A DNA stretch of 23,657 bases from an uncultured Collinsella sp. (GCA_959019775.1 CAUEPS010000022.1:1-23657); one strand, 5' to 3'. Shown: positions 1-7,563, counted from the stretch's first letter. The notes: generated by a model not told the origin, from the letters alone. Made by a program: numbers and translations.

Positions 1-1
1 A

Positions 2-415
2 GCAGCGCAAATGAACGGCATGATTAGCTATCTGGCCATCTACATTGGCTTTGTACTGGTCGTTGCGTGCGCGGCGATACTGTCGATCCAGCAGCTCTCC
101 AATGTGGCCGACGGCAGCCGCAGCTATCGTGTGCTGGCGCAGATTGGCTGCGATGACCGCCAGATCCGTCATTCGGTGATGGCGCAGCAGGCGGTGTTCT
201 TCCTGTTCCCGCTGGCAGTGGGCCTGGCGCACTCCTTTGTGGCGCTCAAGGTGATTATCGAGCTGGTGAGCATATTCGGAGATATGAGCATCGGCGGCAC
301 CGTGGGCCTCACCTGTGCAATCTTCCTGGCAGCATACGGTGGCTACTTCCTGGTGACCTACCTCATGAGCGCCGGCATGGTACAAGCTGCCATCGCCACC
401 CGTTATAGCGAATAA
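2..415 (+). CDS. ABC transporter permease, BceB/FtsX-like, C-terminal part (5' end outside window)
   Basis: The frame is open from the left edge, so the true start lies upstream; about 137 residues are visible. Three hydrophobic stretches can be seen: near the visible start (ISYLAIYIGFVLVVACAAIL), in the middle (AVFFLFPLAVGLAHSFVALK) and near the end (VGLTCAIFLAAYGGYFLVTY). Between the first two lies a cytoplasmic loop with QQLSN and YRVLAQIGCDDRQI. This arrangement resembles the last part of BceB-type permeases, the membrane partner of peptide-antibiotic-sensing or exporting ABC systems. The ATPase and any two-component regulators would be upstream and are not visible. The gene converges on the LuxR-type gene, with structured element A between them. 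Family assignment is moderately sure; the substrate is unknown. Confidence 0.7.
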   Translation, partial: AAQMNGMISYLAIYIGFVLVVACAAILSIQQLSNVADGSRSYRVLAQIGCDDRQIRHSVMAQQAVFFLFPLAVGLAHSFVALKVIIELVSIFGDMSIGGTVGLTCAIFLAAYGGYFLVTYLMSAGMVQAAIATRYSE

Positions 416-452
416 CTCGTTCAGCTCGGAATTATCGTAAGTTGAGCATAAG

Positions 453-599
453 TCAGCGAAAGCGCCCCTAGGCGAACAAGGTGACGTGAAAGAGGAGGGA
501 AGCGTACTTCGGTACGCGACCGACGATTGAACGTCAGATTGCCGCCTAGGGGCGCTTGCAGCGTCGAGCCGTTACGCGGTTTGGTAAAACCGCGTAACT
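453..599 (+). repeat. Structured repeat element, copy A
   Basis: This fills the gap between two convergent genes. Helix 1 pairs 460-474 with 543-557 (core GCGCCCCTAGGCG, 15 bp). Helix 2 pairs TGACGT at 482-487 with ACGTCA at 531-536. Helix 3 is GCGTAC-ttcg-GTACGC at 502-517. A 44-nt tail (556-599), identical to that of copy B, follows; it holds a perfect 12-bp hairpin (571-582 with 587-598, loop GGTA). The tail ends at the stop codon of the minus-strand gene. No T-run follows in either direction, so it is not a classical intrinsic terminator. The function is unknown; a REP-like repeat or structured RNA are the obvious options. Confidence 0.8.
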
Positions 600-1565
600 T
601 CATCGTTTCCAAAAATGCAGGATGAGCGTGGTGCGGTTTTGCTGCTCGGTTTTGACCAGGATGTTGTGGATGTGGGTCTTGACGGTGCCCACGGCAAGGA
701 ATAGCTCGTCAGCGATCTCTTGGTTCGACTTGCCCAGCACAACCAAGCGCATGACTTCGGTCTCGCGGTTGGAGAGCTTGTAGGCGTTGCGATAGAAAGG
801 CATCTGCTCTTCGATATGCCGGTCAAGATCGCTGACGTTCTTTTCCTCGGGCGCCTCCTGCATGCGGATCGAAAGCACGTGGTAGGAGTAGATAATCAGC
901 AGAATCGCAAAGTAGCACGCAAAGAAGTTCTCGCTGAAGTTGCGCTCGGATAGATACAGCTGCAGCCAAGAGGGCGCCAGACTCATGGGGACAATCAGAA
1001 TGTTGTAGAAGTCCTCGGCAACGATGCAACCAACCAGAATAGCGCCGATAATCAGGTGCTTTCGTTGGTTGTTAACGCGTGCCTTCAACTCAACTTTCGT
1101 GCTTTTATGCGCCGTCCAAAAGATATACAGTCCCACAAAGACAAGGAATACCTGACGCATCGTGTAGTAGAGCCACTGATGCATGGGGCCGGAGGGGACA
1201 GCGACGATAATCAGCGACTCGCACAGCAAAAACGTCAAGACGGGGATAGCGAACTGCTTTTTAGAATGTTTGTCGAGCAGGTCCATGGCAATCAGCCAAA
1301 TAAAAGCCTGCGAAGCGGTCGCCACAAGGGTCCGCATTACAGGCATGGTAATTGAGCAATAGTCGTTGGCCGGAAAACTCTGGTTTTGCAATGTGTATTC
1401 AAAAAAGAAGATCTCGGTCATCTCGATGGCATAGCAGATAAATACGCCGCTGCCATAGATAAAGAAGCGTCGACGAGACGAGGCATAGGCGGCAAGCGAA
1501 AGCACTGCCGTCACAATACAGATTACGAGTATTGCTAGGGTATAGAAGAACATCAGAGTGTTCAT
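600..1565 (-). CDS. Membrane-bound LuxR-family regulator, candidate AguR-like agmatine sensor
   Basis: This 321-residue protein has several hydrophobic segments over residues 1-240, consistent with about seven membrane helices. A charged linker (EAPEEKNVSDLDRHIEEQM) follows, then a C-terminal LuxR-type helix-turn-helix from about residue 262. Recognisable motifs are LSNRETEVMRLVVLGKSNQE and VGTVKTHIHNIL. That makes it a one-component membrane sensor-regulator. It is divergent from the agmatine deiminase cassette, with 330 bp between the start codons. In Lactococcus and Enterococcus the agmatine operon is activated by AguR, a membrane LuxR-type protein encoded next to it, so an AguR-like role is a reasonable inference from family plus position. 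Coriobacteriia carry many membrane LuxR proteins, so the ligand remains unproven. Confidence 0.8.
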   Translation of the reverse strand: MNTLMFFYTLAILVICIVTAVLSLAAYASSRRRFFIYGSGVFICYAIEMTEIFFFEYTLQNQSFPANDYCSITMPVMRTLVATASQAFIWLIAMDLLDKHSKKQFAIPVLTFLLCESLIIVAVPSGPMHQWLYYTMRQVFLVFVGLYIFWTAHKSTKVELKARVNNQRKHLIIGAILVGCIVAEDFYNILIVPMSLAPSWLQLYLSERNFSENFFACYFAILLIIYSYHVLSIRMQEAPEEKNVSDLDRHIEEQMPFYRNAYKLSNRETEVMRLVVLGKSNQEIADELFLAVGTVKTHIHNILVKTEQQNRTTLILHFWKR

Positions 1566-1895
1566 CTGTCACCGTCCCATCTCATTTAATCTATGGCCGA
1601 ATCCTGTATATCCTGTGGGGTATAGACGTCTCGACCCTTCGTTCCATTGCAGATTAGGCGCCGAGATACAGGATAGCTGTATACCGTTCGCGGTTCTAGA
1701 TAGTAAACCCCATGCAAGCCAGCTACCTGCGGGTTTATATTGGTTTAGAGGGGGTGTAACTCCGTGAACGGTCTTTAATCCCGAATAAACTAGGTAAAAA
1801 TTGCATACGGGTGAATAATGGTCTTGTCAACACGAGGCGTGATGTTCGAGCGCCTCATAGTAATAGTCGGCAAGACCGACGGAAAGGAAATCGAC
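1566..1895. promoter_or_regulatory. Divergent intergenic region between the LuxR-type gene and ptcA, with repeat motifs
   Basis: The 330-bp region has no convincing gene. It contains ATCCTGTAT at 1601-1609 and a near copy ATCCTGT at 1610-1616, then the inverse ATACAGGAT at 1666-1674. It also has a 7-bp inverted repeat TAAACCC/GGGTTTA (1704-1710 and 1731-1737) and a 6-bp hairpin GAGGCG/CGCCTC (1834-1839 and 1851-1856) about 40 nt before the ptcA start. The ATCCTGT repeats could be operators for the adjacent regulator. I could not place a confident -35/-10 pair for either direction. Confidence 0.45.
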
Positions 1896-2969
1896 ATGGC
1901 ACTGCCTAAGGATTTCATCGACACCAACGAGTTCACCAAAGAGCAGATCCTGGCTATCGAGGATCTTGGCCTGGCAATGAAGAAGGCCATCAAGGTTGAC
2001 GGTTATTATCCGCACCTGCTCCGCAACCAGAGCCTTGGCATGATCTTCCAGCAGGTCTCCACCCGCACCCGTCTTTCCTTCGAGACCGCTATGACCGACC
2101 TCGGCGGCCATGCTCAGTTCTATGGCCCTGGCACCATCCAGCTCGGCGGTCACGAGTCCCTGGGCGACACCGCTCGCGTTATGGGCTCCCTGCTCGACAT
2201 CATGATGGCCCGTGTTGACCGTCACAAGGACGTCGTCGGCCTCGCCGAGGGCTCCGCTGTGCCCGTCATCAACGGCATGTCCGAGTTCAACCATCCCACG
2301 CAGGAGATGGGCGACCTCATGACCATGCTCGAGAACCTCCCCGAGGGCAAGAAGATCGAGGACTGCACCCTGGCCTTCATCGGCGACGCCACCCAGGTCT
2401 GCGTCTCCCTCATGTTCATCGCCTCCAAGGTCGGCATGAAGTTTGTCCAGTTTGGACCTAAGGGCCACCAGATCCCCGACGGCGGCCTGCACGTCGGCAC
2501 CGTCGAGGAGCGCGCCGAGTTCGGCAAGCAGATGATGGCCATCGCCGAGGAGAACTGCAAGGTCTCCGGTGGCTCCATCGTCATCTCCGACGACATCGAG
2601 TGCATCAAGGGCGCCGACTTCATCTACACCGACGTGTGGTATGGCCTGTACGACGAGGAGGTCTCGGGCGAGAACTACATGGACGTGTTCTATCCCAAGT
2701 ATCAGGTCACCATGGACATGATGAACTTCGCCGGTCCCAACTCCAAGTTCATGCACTGCCTGCCGGCCACCCGCAACGAGGAAGTCGTCGACGAGGTCAT
2801 GGACGATCCCGAGCGCTCCCTGTGCTGGGTCGAGGCCGAGAACCGCAAGCACTCCATCCGTGCTCTCCTTGCCGCCCTGGGCAAGCGCACCCCGCTCAAC
2901 GACGAGGGCGTCGAGTACTCCGCCAAGGCCGAGCTCCACGCCGCTCTCGAGGCTCTCGAGCAGCTCTAA
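1896..2969 (+). CDS. ptcA: Putrescine carbamoyltransferase
   Basis: This enzyme transfers between N-carbamoylputrescine plus phosphate and putrescine plus carbamoyl phosphate, in the cytoplasm. The 357-residue protein has the carbamoyl-phosphate loop STRTR (55-59), HPTQ (133-136) and HCLP (287-290) of the aspartate/ornithine transcarbamylase family. After YTDVW (245-249) it reads YGLYDEE, where ornithine transcarbamylases have an SMG loop. That region and VFYPKYQV match the putrescine-specific enzymes of enterococci as I remember them. The start at 1896 is chosen because GGAAAGGAAA precedes it closely; the frame is open further upstream (ATG at 1818) but without a ribosome site. Position beside the antiporter and agmatine deiminase supports this role over an arginine enzyme. 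Confidence 0.92.
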   Translation: MALPKDFIDTNEFTKEQILAIEDLGLAMKKAIKVDGYYPHLLRNQSLGMIFQQVSTRTRLSFETAMTDLGGHAQFYGPGTIQLGGHESLGDTARVMGSLLDIMMARVDRHKDVVGLAEGSAVPVINGMSEFNHPTQEMGDLMTMLENLPEGKKIEDCTLAFIGDATQVCVSLMFIASKVGMKFVQFGPKGHQIPDGGLHVGTVEERAEFGKQMMAIAEENCKVSGGSIVISDDIECIKGADFIYTDVWYGLYDEEVSGENYMDVFYPKYQVTMDMMNFAGPNSKFMHCLPATRNEEVVDEVMDDPERSLCWVEAENRKHSIRALLAALGKRTPLNDEGVEYSAKAELHAALEALEQL

Positions 2970-2995
2970 GCCTCAAGGCTGCTAAACGCACGTTT

Positions 2996-3070
2996 GCGGG
3001 CGGCGGATGCTCGTCTCCTGTCGCCCGCTCACCGAGGCCCAAGCAATTGCCTTAGTCCTTGGGGCCTCGG
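2996..3070 (+). other. Two hairpins in the ptcA-aguD spacer
   Basis: The 132-nt spacer between the two genes holds GCGGGCG/CGCCCGC (2996-3002 with 3022-3028) and a longer stem CCGAGGCCCAAG/CTTGGGGCCTCGG (3032-3043 with 3058-3070, one bulged G). Neither is followed by a T-run. They may be processing or stability structures that tune expression of the downstream genes. Confidence 0.6.
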
Positions 3071-3101
3071 ATCTGTCCAAGACTGAGCGAAGGAGCTCAT
3101 C

Positions 3102-4541
3102 ATGAGCGACGGAAAGAAAAAGCTTTCCTTCTTGACGGTCATTTCGACCATCATCTGCGTCGTCTTCGTTTGCGAGGCCGCCGCTCCTGCTGCCGCCATT
3201 GGCAACCAGCAGTTCTTCTGGTGGATCTTCCTGATCCTGACCTTCCTGCTCCCTTACGGCATGGTTGTCGCCGAGCTCGGCACCACCTATGACGGCGAGG
3301 GCGGCATTTACGACTGGGTGCGCGATGGCCTGGGCGACAAGTGGGGCGCCCGCATTTCGTACTACTACTGGGTTAACTACCCGCTGTGGATCGCCTCGCT
3401 GGCCACCATGTTCCCCGATATTCTGGGCATGGTCTTTGGCGTCGAGTTCAATCTGATCGCCAAGATGGGTATCGATCTTGCCTTTGTGTGGATCGTCTAC
3501 CTCATGGGCCGCTCCAAGGCGGCTGACTCCGAGTGGGTCCTTAACGGTGGCGCCATCATCAAGGTCGCCGTTGCCGTTATCGTCGGCGCTCTGGGCATTT
3601 GGTATGCCATGGAGAACGGTTTTGCGAACGACATGTCCGCTACCACGTTCCTGCCCGAGCTCACCAACACCAACGCTCTCGGCTACCTGTCGATCATCAT
3701 CTTTAACTTCATGGGCTTCGAGGTCATCTGCACCATGACCGATGACATGGCCGATCCCGCTCGCGATATCCCCAAGGCCATCATCGTCGGTGGCCTGTCC
3801 ATCGCCGTGATCTACCTGTTCGCTGGCTTTGGCATTGGCGCTGCGGTGCCGGCCGATTCCATCGACCCCGACTACGGCATGATCGTCGCAGTCCAGACCA
3901 TGGTGGGCGACTCCATGATCTTTAAGGTCATCTGCATCGCCTTCCTGATCACCCTGTTCGCCAACATGGCCGCCTGGTCCTTCGGCGTTAACTCCGTCGC
4001 TCGCTACGCTGCCGAGCACGGCAACATGCCCAAGGTCTTCGCCTCGATGATCTCGGATGACGATATGCCCAACGGCGCCAACCTGGTCAACGCCATCGTT
4101 GCCTCCCTGGTGCTGTGCCTGCAGCTGGTTCCCATCGACGCCATCTCCAACGGTGTCTTCTGGATGCTCTTCGGCACCTCCGTCGTCTTCCTGCTGCTGA
4201 CCTACATCCCGATGTTCCCGGCGTTCCTCAACCTTCGCAAGAACGACCCCGACCGCGAGCGCATCTTCACGTTCCCGTTTAAGGGCGCCATGATGAAGGT
4301 CATGCTGGCCATCCCCTGCATCGAGCTGGTCCTGGCCATCGTCGCAACGCTGGTGCCGTTCTCCGCCGCCGAGATTGGCGACAAGCTCGCGATGATCGTT
4401 ATCTTCATCGTGCTCGTGCTCATCGGTGAGGTCGTCCGCATCGTCAGCGCTAAGGGCCGCGAGACCGAGTACAAGGGCCTCACTCCCGAGCTCGCAGCCC
4501 AGCGTCTCGCTGAGGAGGCCGCCGAGGCCGAGGAGAACTAG
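3102..4541 (+). CDS. aguD: Agmatine/putrescine antiporter (APC superfamily)
   Basis: This 479-residue membrane protein has about 12 hydrophobic helices and belongs to the amino acid-polyamine-organocation superfamily. The N-terminal region reads CEAAAPAAAIGNQQFFWWIF and then LPYGMVVAELGTTYDGEGG. This fits the agmatine-putrescine exchangers of lactic acid bacteria, which import agmatine and export putrescine electroneutrally or nearly so. A charged tail (LAAQRLAEEAAEAEEN) ends the protein. The start at 3102 follows AAGGAGCTCATC, a good ribosome site. The gene order ptcA-aguD-aguA is the same as in the enterococcal and lactococcal agmatine operons. A different amino acid substrate cannot be excluded from sequence alone, but the context makes agmatine the best call. 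Confidence 0.87.
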   Translation: MSDGKKKLSFLTVISTIICVVFVCEAAAPAAAIGNQQFFWWIFLILTFLLPYGMVVAELGTTYDGEGGIYDWVRDGLGDKWGARISYYYWVNYPLWIASLATMFPDILGMVFGVEFNLIAKMGIDLAFVWIVYLMGRSKAADSEWVLNGGAIIKVAVAVIVGALGIWYAMENGFANDMSATTFLPELTNTNALGYLSIIIFNFMGFEVICTMTDDMADPARDIPKAIIVGGLSIAVIYLFAGFGIGAAVPADSIDPDYGMIVAVQTMVGDSMIFKVICIAFLITLFANMAAWSFGVNSVARYAAEHGNMPKVFASMISDDDMPNGANLVNAIVASLVLCLQLVPIDAISNGVFWMLFGTSVVFLLLTYIPMFPAFLNLRKNDPDRERIFTFPFKGAMMKVMLAIPCIELVLAIVATLVPFSAAEIGDKLAMIVIFIVLVLIGEVVRIVSAKGRETEYKGLTPELAAQRLAEEAAEAEEN

Positions 4542-4909
4542 AGCACCCGGATTCGGGGCTCCAACCCTCCTCGTGTACCAACGCGCGCTTCGTCGGGCTT
4601 GTCGCTCCCGACTCCGGGCACTCTAGCCTCTTCGGAGGCGTGCCCAAGCGACAGGTTTGCTAACCATTCCCCCGGGGTGGGTGTGAGCGATAGCTCCGGT
4701 AACCACCGCCCACCCCAATCTCTCTTCCGTATCCTTCGTGCGTTTTGTCTCCGCGCACTTGGTTACGTCGTCGCTTGCCGGTGCGATTCCGTGAAAACCG
4801 GCACCGGGCGCCCCGACCTTTGCCGGGGAACGGGCGCCTACCATCTCTTGGTTTTAGGCTGCGGGCAACCCGCCCGCAGCAAGCGATCGTTCGATTTGGA
4901 GGAAATCTT
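4539..4909 (+). other. Long hairpin-rich spacer/leader ahead of aguA
   Basis: No gene is supported in this 368-nt gap (plus the aguD stop codon). It holds a series of hairpins: TAGAG-CA-CCCGGA with TCCGGG-CA-CTCTA (4539-4551 with 4613-4625, overlapping the aguD stop codon); GCCTC-ttcg-GAGGC (4626-4639); GGGGTGGG/CCCACCCC (4674-4681 with 4709-4716); TGCCGGT/ACCGGCA (4776-4782 with 4797-4803); GGCGCC/GGCGCC enclosing CCCCG/CGGGG (4807-4838); and GCTGCGGG/CCCGCAGC (4858-4865 with 4873-4880). The last ends 17 nt before the ribosome site. I do not recognise a known riboswitch. It may be an mRNA processing region or a cis-regulatory leader. Confidence 0.6.
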
Positions 4910-6115
4910 ATGCGTACGATCACCGAGTCCGAGTCCACCCCCAAGGCCGACGGCTTCTTCATGCCCGCCGAGTTCGCCCCGCAGGATCGCGTGTGGATGG
5001 GCTGGCCCCACCGCACCGACACTTGGGCCCACGGCGCCAAGCCGGCCCAGAAGCAGTATGCCGCCATCGCCCGCGCCATCTCCGAGTTCACCCCGGTCTA
5101 TATGTGCGCCAACCAGGTCGACTACGCCAACTGCAAGGCCGTCTTCGAGAACGACGAGAACGTCACCGTCATCGAGATGACCACCGACGACGCTTGGTTC
5201 CGCGACACCGCTGCCACCTACGTCATCAACGGCAAGGGCGAGAAGCGCGCCAACCACTGGCACTTCAACGCCTACGGCGGCCTCGTCGACGGCCTGTACT
5301 TCCCGTGGGACAAGGACGAGCAGATCGCCCTCAAGATGGCTGAGCTCTCCGGCTGCCGCCGCTATCGTCCCGATGACATGATCCTCGAGGGCGGCTCCAT
5401 CACCGTCGACGGCGAGGGCACCCTTGTCGTGACCGACCAGTGCCTGCTTTCCCCGGGCCGCACCTGCTCTGCGGTGCTCGAGGAGGAAGAGGATCCCGAG
5501 TCCATCTGGCCCAAGTACCACAAGAAGTTTGAGCCCTGGAGCGAGGAGCTTCGCGCCTACATGGACGAGCACCTCAAGGATTACCTGGGTGTCGAGAAGG
5601 TCATCTGGGTCAAGGAGGGCATCGACCCCGAGGAGACCAACGGCCACATCGACGACGTCGCCACGTTCATCGCCCCGGGCGTCATGGCCTGCATCTGGAC
5701 CGACGATCCCGAGTATCCGTTCTACGAGCAGTGCCACGCTGCCTATGAGACCCTCTCCAACGCCGTTGACGCCAAGGGCCGCAAGATGAAGGTCTACAAG
5801 CTCTGCATGCCCGTGAACCCGCTGTTCATGGACCAGGCTTCCTGCGACACCATTGACGCCGACGAGAACGCCGAGCCTCGCGTCCCCGACGAGCCGCTGA
5901 TCGCCTCCTACATGAACTACCTCGTGACCAACCACGGCGTTATCGTCCCGCAGTACGGCGACGAGAACGACCAGCTGGCCGTCGACACGCTCCAGAAGAT
6001 CTACGACGAGGTCTGGGGCGAGGGCGTCTACAAGTGCGTCGGCGTTCAGTCCGAGCAGGTCGTCTTCGGCGGCGGCAACATCCACTGCATCACGCAGCAG
6101 GAGCCGTCCGCGTAA
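4910..6115 (+). CDS. aguA: Agmatine deiminase
   Basis: This enzyme hydrolyses agmatine to N-carbamoylputrescine and ammonia and is the first enzyme of the agmatine deiminase pathway. The 401-residue protein belongs to the guanidine-modifying (pentein) superfamily. Visible family motifs include FFMPAEFAPQDRVWMGWPHR near the N-terminus, TTDDAWFRDTA, the GGLVDGLYFPWDKD stretch, LEGGSI, and the C-terminal GGGNIHCITQQ with the catalytic cysteine at about residue 393. The start at 4910 is preceded by GGAGG at a 7-nt spacing. The frame is open further upstream to 4745, but that stretch is the hairpin-rich spacer and does not look like protein. The sequence is somewhat longer than lactic acid bacterial homologues, with an acidic insert (EEEEDPES). 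Structured element C starts 14 nt after the stop. Confidence 0.95.
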   Translation: MRTITESESTPKADGFFMPAEFAPQDRVWMGWPHRTDTWAHGAKPAQKQYAAIARAISEFTPVYMCANQVDYANCKAVFENDENVTVIEMTTDDAWFRDTAATYVINGKGEKRANHWHFNAYGGLVDGLYFPWDKDEQIALKMAELSGCRRYRPDDMILEGGSITVDGEGTLVVTDQCLLSPGRTCSAVLEEEEDPESIWPKYHKKFEPWSEELRAYMDEHLKDYLGVEKVIWVKEGIDPEETNGHIDDVATFIAPGVMACIWTDDPEYPFYEQCHAAYETLSNAVDAKGRKMKVYKLCMPVNPLFMDQASCDTIDADENAEPRVPDEPLIASYMNYLVTNHGVIVPQYGDENDQLAVDTLQKIYDEVWGEGVYKCVGVQSEQVVFGGGNIHCITQQEPSA

Positions 6116-6129
6116 TTGTCTGTCTTCCC

Positions 6130-6213
6130 GAGGTGCGGCACCTTCCCGTTCATTTGTCGCTTGCGTACCCAAAGTACGCGGCGCTCCTATTTCACGGGAA
6201 TCTGCCGCACCTC
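6130..6213 (-). repeat. Structured repeat element, copy C (inverted relative to A and B)
   Basis: An 84-nt palindromic element lies just 3' of aguA. Helix 1 is GAGGTGCGGCA/TGCCGCACCTC (6130-6140 with 6203-6213), helix 2 is TTCCCGT/ACGGGAA, and helix 3 is GCGTAC/GTACGC with loop CCAAA. On the minus strand the stretches CGTGAAA, AGGAG, GCGTACTT, GTACGC, CGAC and TGAACG line up in order with the plus strand of copy A, while the helix 1 and 2 sequences differ. It lacks the 44-nt tail shared by A and B. It could terminate or stabilise the agmatine mRNA. Confidence 0.7.
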
Positions 6214-6301
6214 AGAAACCCAGCCGGTCAAGCGGACCGACGTAGCTTGTTACCGCATTAGTCATTGGTGCCAACCCTGGCAACGATGCAGGTCGAAAAA
6301 C

Positions 6302-6450
6302 GTCAGCGAAAACCCGCCAGAGCGAGCAAGGTGCCTTGAAGCGAGGCGGCATTGACCTTCTGGTCATGCCGTCGAAGCTGAAAGGCAGATTGCCGTTCTG
6401 GCGGGTTTGCAGCGTCGAGCCGTTACGCGGTTTGGTAAAACCGCGTAACT
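6302..6450 (+). repeat. Structured repeat element, copy B
   Basis: This has the same layout as copy A. GTCAGCGAAA is shared at the left. Helix 1 is AAACCCGCCAGA/TCTGGCGGGTTT (6310-6321 with 6397-6408), helix 2 is TGCCTT/AAGGCA (6332-6337 with 6382-6387), and helix 3 is a GGCA(T)TGACC/GGTCATGCC hairpin (6348-6370). The 44-nt tail at 6407-6450 is identical to that at 556-599, including its 12-bp hairpin, and runs into the stop codon of the minus-strand aroG gene. The gap between aguA and aroG holds nothing else apart from copy C and about 90 nt of unassigned sequence. Confidence 0.8.
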
Positions 6451-7480
6451 AAATACGTTCCGCGATCTCGTGGATGAGGTAGTCGGTCTTTTCCCAGCCC
6501 AGGCACGGGTCGGTGATCGATTTACCAAAGACGCCGCCGTCGACCGGCTGGTTGCCGTCCTCCAGGTAGGACTCGATCATAAAGCCCTTGACTAGCTTGG
6601 AGATGGACTCGTTGCGGCGGCAGCTGTCGAGCACCTCCTTGCAAATGCGATACTGCTCCAGCGGACGCTTGCCCGAGTTGTCATGGTTGCAGTCGATGAC
6701 CGCTGCCGGATTGGCATAGCCGGCGTGCTCGGTATAGCGCTCAGCCAGGCGCTCCAGGTGCTCGTAGTGGTAGTTGGGGTAGGTGCGCCCATCGAGACCG
6801 ATGTAGCCACGCATAACGGCGTGCGCGAGCGGATTGCCGTCGCACTCGACCTCCCAGTTGCGGAAGATGAAGCTCTGGTGCGCCTGCGCGGCGTAAATGG
6901 AGTTGAGCATAACGGTGGTAGAGCCGGCAGTGGGATTCTTCATGCCAACGGGTACCGAAATGCCGCTCGACACCAGGCGATGCTCCTGGTTTTCGACCGA
7001 GCGTGCGCCCACGGCAACATAGCTCAGCAGGTCGACGAGGTATTGGTAGTTGGACGGATAGAGCATCTCGTCGGCGGTGAAGAAGCCCGTTTCCTCAATA
7101 ACGCGCAGGTGCATATGGCGGATGGCCTTGACGCCCTCGAGCAGATCGTCGGGAGCCTCGGGGTTGGGGTTGTGCAGCAGGCCCTTGTAGCCGGTGCCCT
7201 TGGTGCGCGGCTTGTTGGTGTAGACGCGCGGAATGATGATGAGCTTGTCCTTGACCTCCTCGGCGGTCTTGGCCAGTCGGTTCATGTACTCAAGCACCGA
7301 ATCCTCGCGGTCGGCAGAGCACGGGCCGATGATGAGCACCTTGCGTGCGTCCTCGCCGGTAAAGACTTTGGCGACCTCGGCGTCAAATGCCTGCTTTTTG
7401 GCGGTAAGCTCGGCAGAAAGTGGCATTTCCTCGCGGATCTCCATGGGGATCGGCAGCCTGCGTTTGAATTCCATGGCCAT
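6449..7480 (-). CDS. aroG: 3-deoxy-7-phosphoheptulonate (DAHP) synthase, class I
   Basis: This enzyme condenses phosphoenolpyruvate and erythrose 4-phosphate to DAHP, the entry step of aromatic amino acid synthesis. The 343-residue protein matches the AroF/G/H type. Visible family motifs are IGPCSAD, PRVYTNKPRTKGTGYKGL, SVENQEHRLVSSGISVPVGM-KNPT, VIDCNHDNSGK and IESYLEDGNQP. The start at 7480 follows GAGGAG on the minus strand at suitable spacing; a second in-frame ATG lies two codons later. A TTGCAC/GATAAT promoter lies about 55-80 bp upstream. The gene stands alone, and its stop codon touches structured element B. I call it aroG for the family; which of the E. coli isozymes it resembles in feedback control cannot be told here. 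Confidence 0.95.
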   Translation of the reverse strand: MAMEFKRRLPIPMEIREEMPLSAELTAKKQAFDAEVAKVFTGEDARKVLIIGPCSADREDSVLEYMNRLAKTAEEVKDKLIIIPRVYTNKPRTKGTGYKGLLHNPNPEAPDDLLEGVKAIRHMHLRVIEETGFFTADEMLYPSNYQYLVDLLSYVAVGARSVENQEHRLVSSGISVPVGMKNPTAGSTTVMLNSIYAAQAHQSFIFRNWEVECDGNPLAHAVMRGYIGLDGRTYPNYHYEHLERLAERYTEHAGYANPAAVIDCNHDNSGKRPLEQYRICKEVLDSCRRNESISKLVKGFMIESYLEDGNQPVDGGVFGKSITDPCLGWEKTDYLIHEIAERI

Positions 7481-7534
7481 AGGGGTCTCCTCAATCTATA
7501 GAAAGAGCAATAAGCGTATTGTCGAATGCTCGGC

Positions 7535-7563
7535 ATTATCCGCTGTCGCACGCTAAAGTGCAA
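7535..7563 (-). promoter_or_regulatory. Promoter of aroG
   Basis: On the minus strand, TTGCAC (7558-7563) and GATAAT (7535-7540) are separated by exactly 17 bp. Transcription would start near 7528, giving a leader of about 50 nt. I see no leader peptide or T-box. Confidence 0.7.

Noticed and set aside
556..599. tRNA-like fragment or attachment site in the shared 44-nt tail
   Set aside because: The hairpin lacks anticodon and T-arm signatures and there is no integrase nearby.
1896..2969. Ornithine carbamoyltransferase (argF/arcB)
   Set aside because: The SMG loop of ornithine enzymes is replaced by YGLYDEE and the neighbours are agmatine genes.
4745..4909. N-terminal extension of agmatine deiminase from 4745
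   Set aside because: The segment is Arg/Pro-rich, coincides with the hairpins, and a perfect GGAGG site favours 4910.
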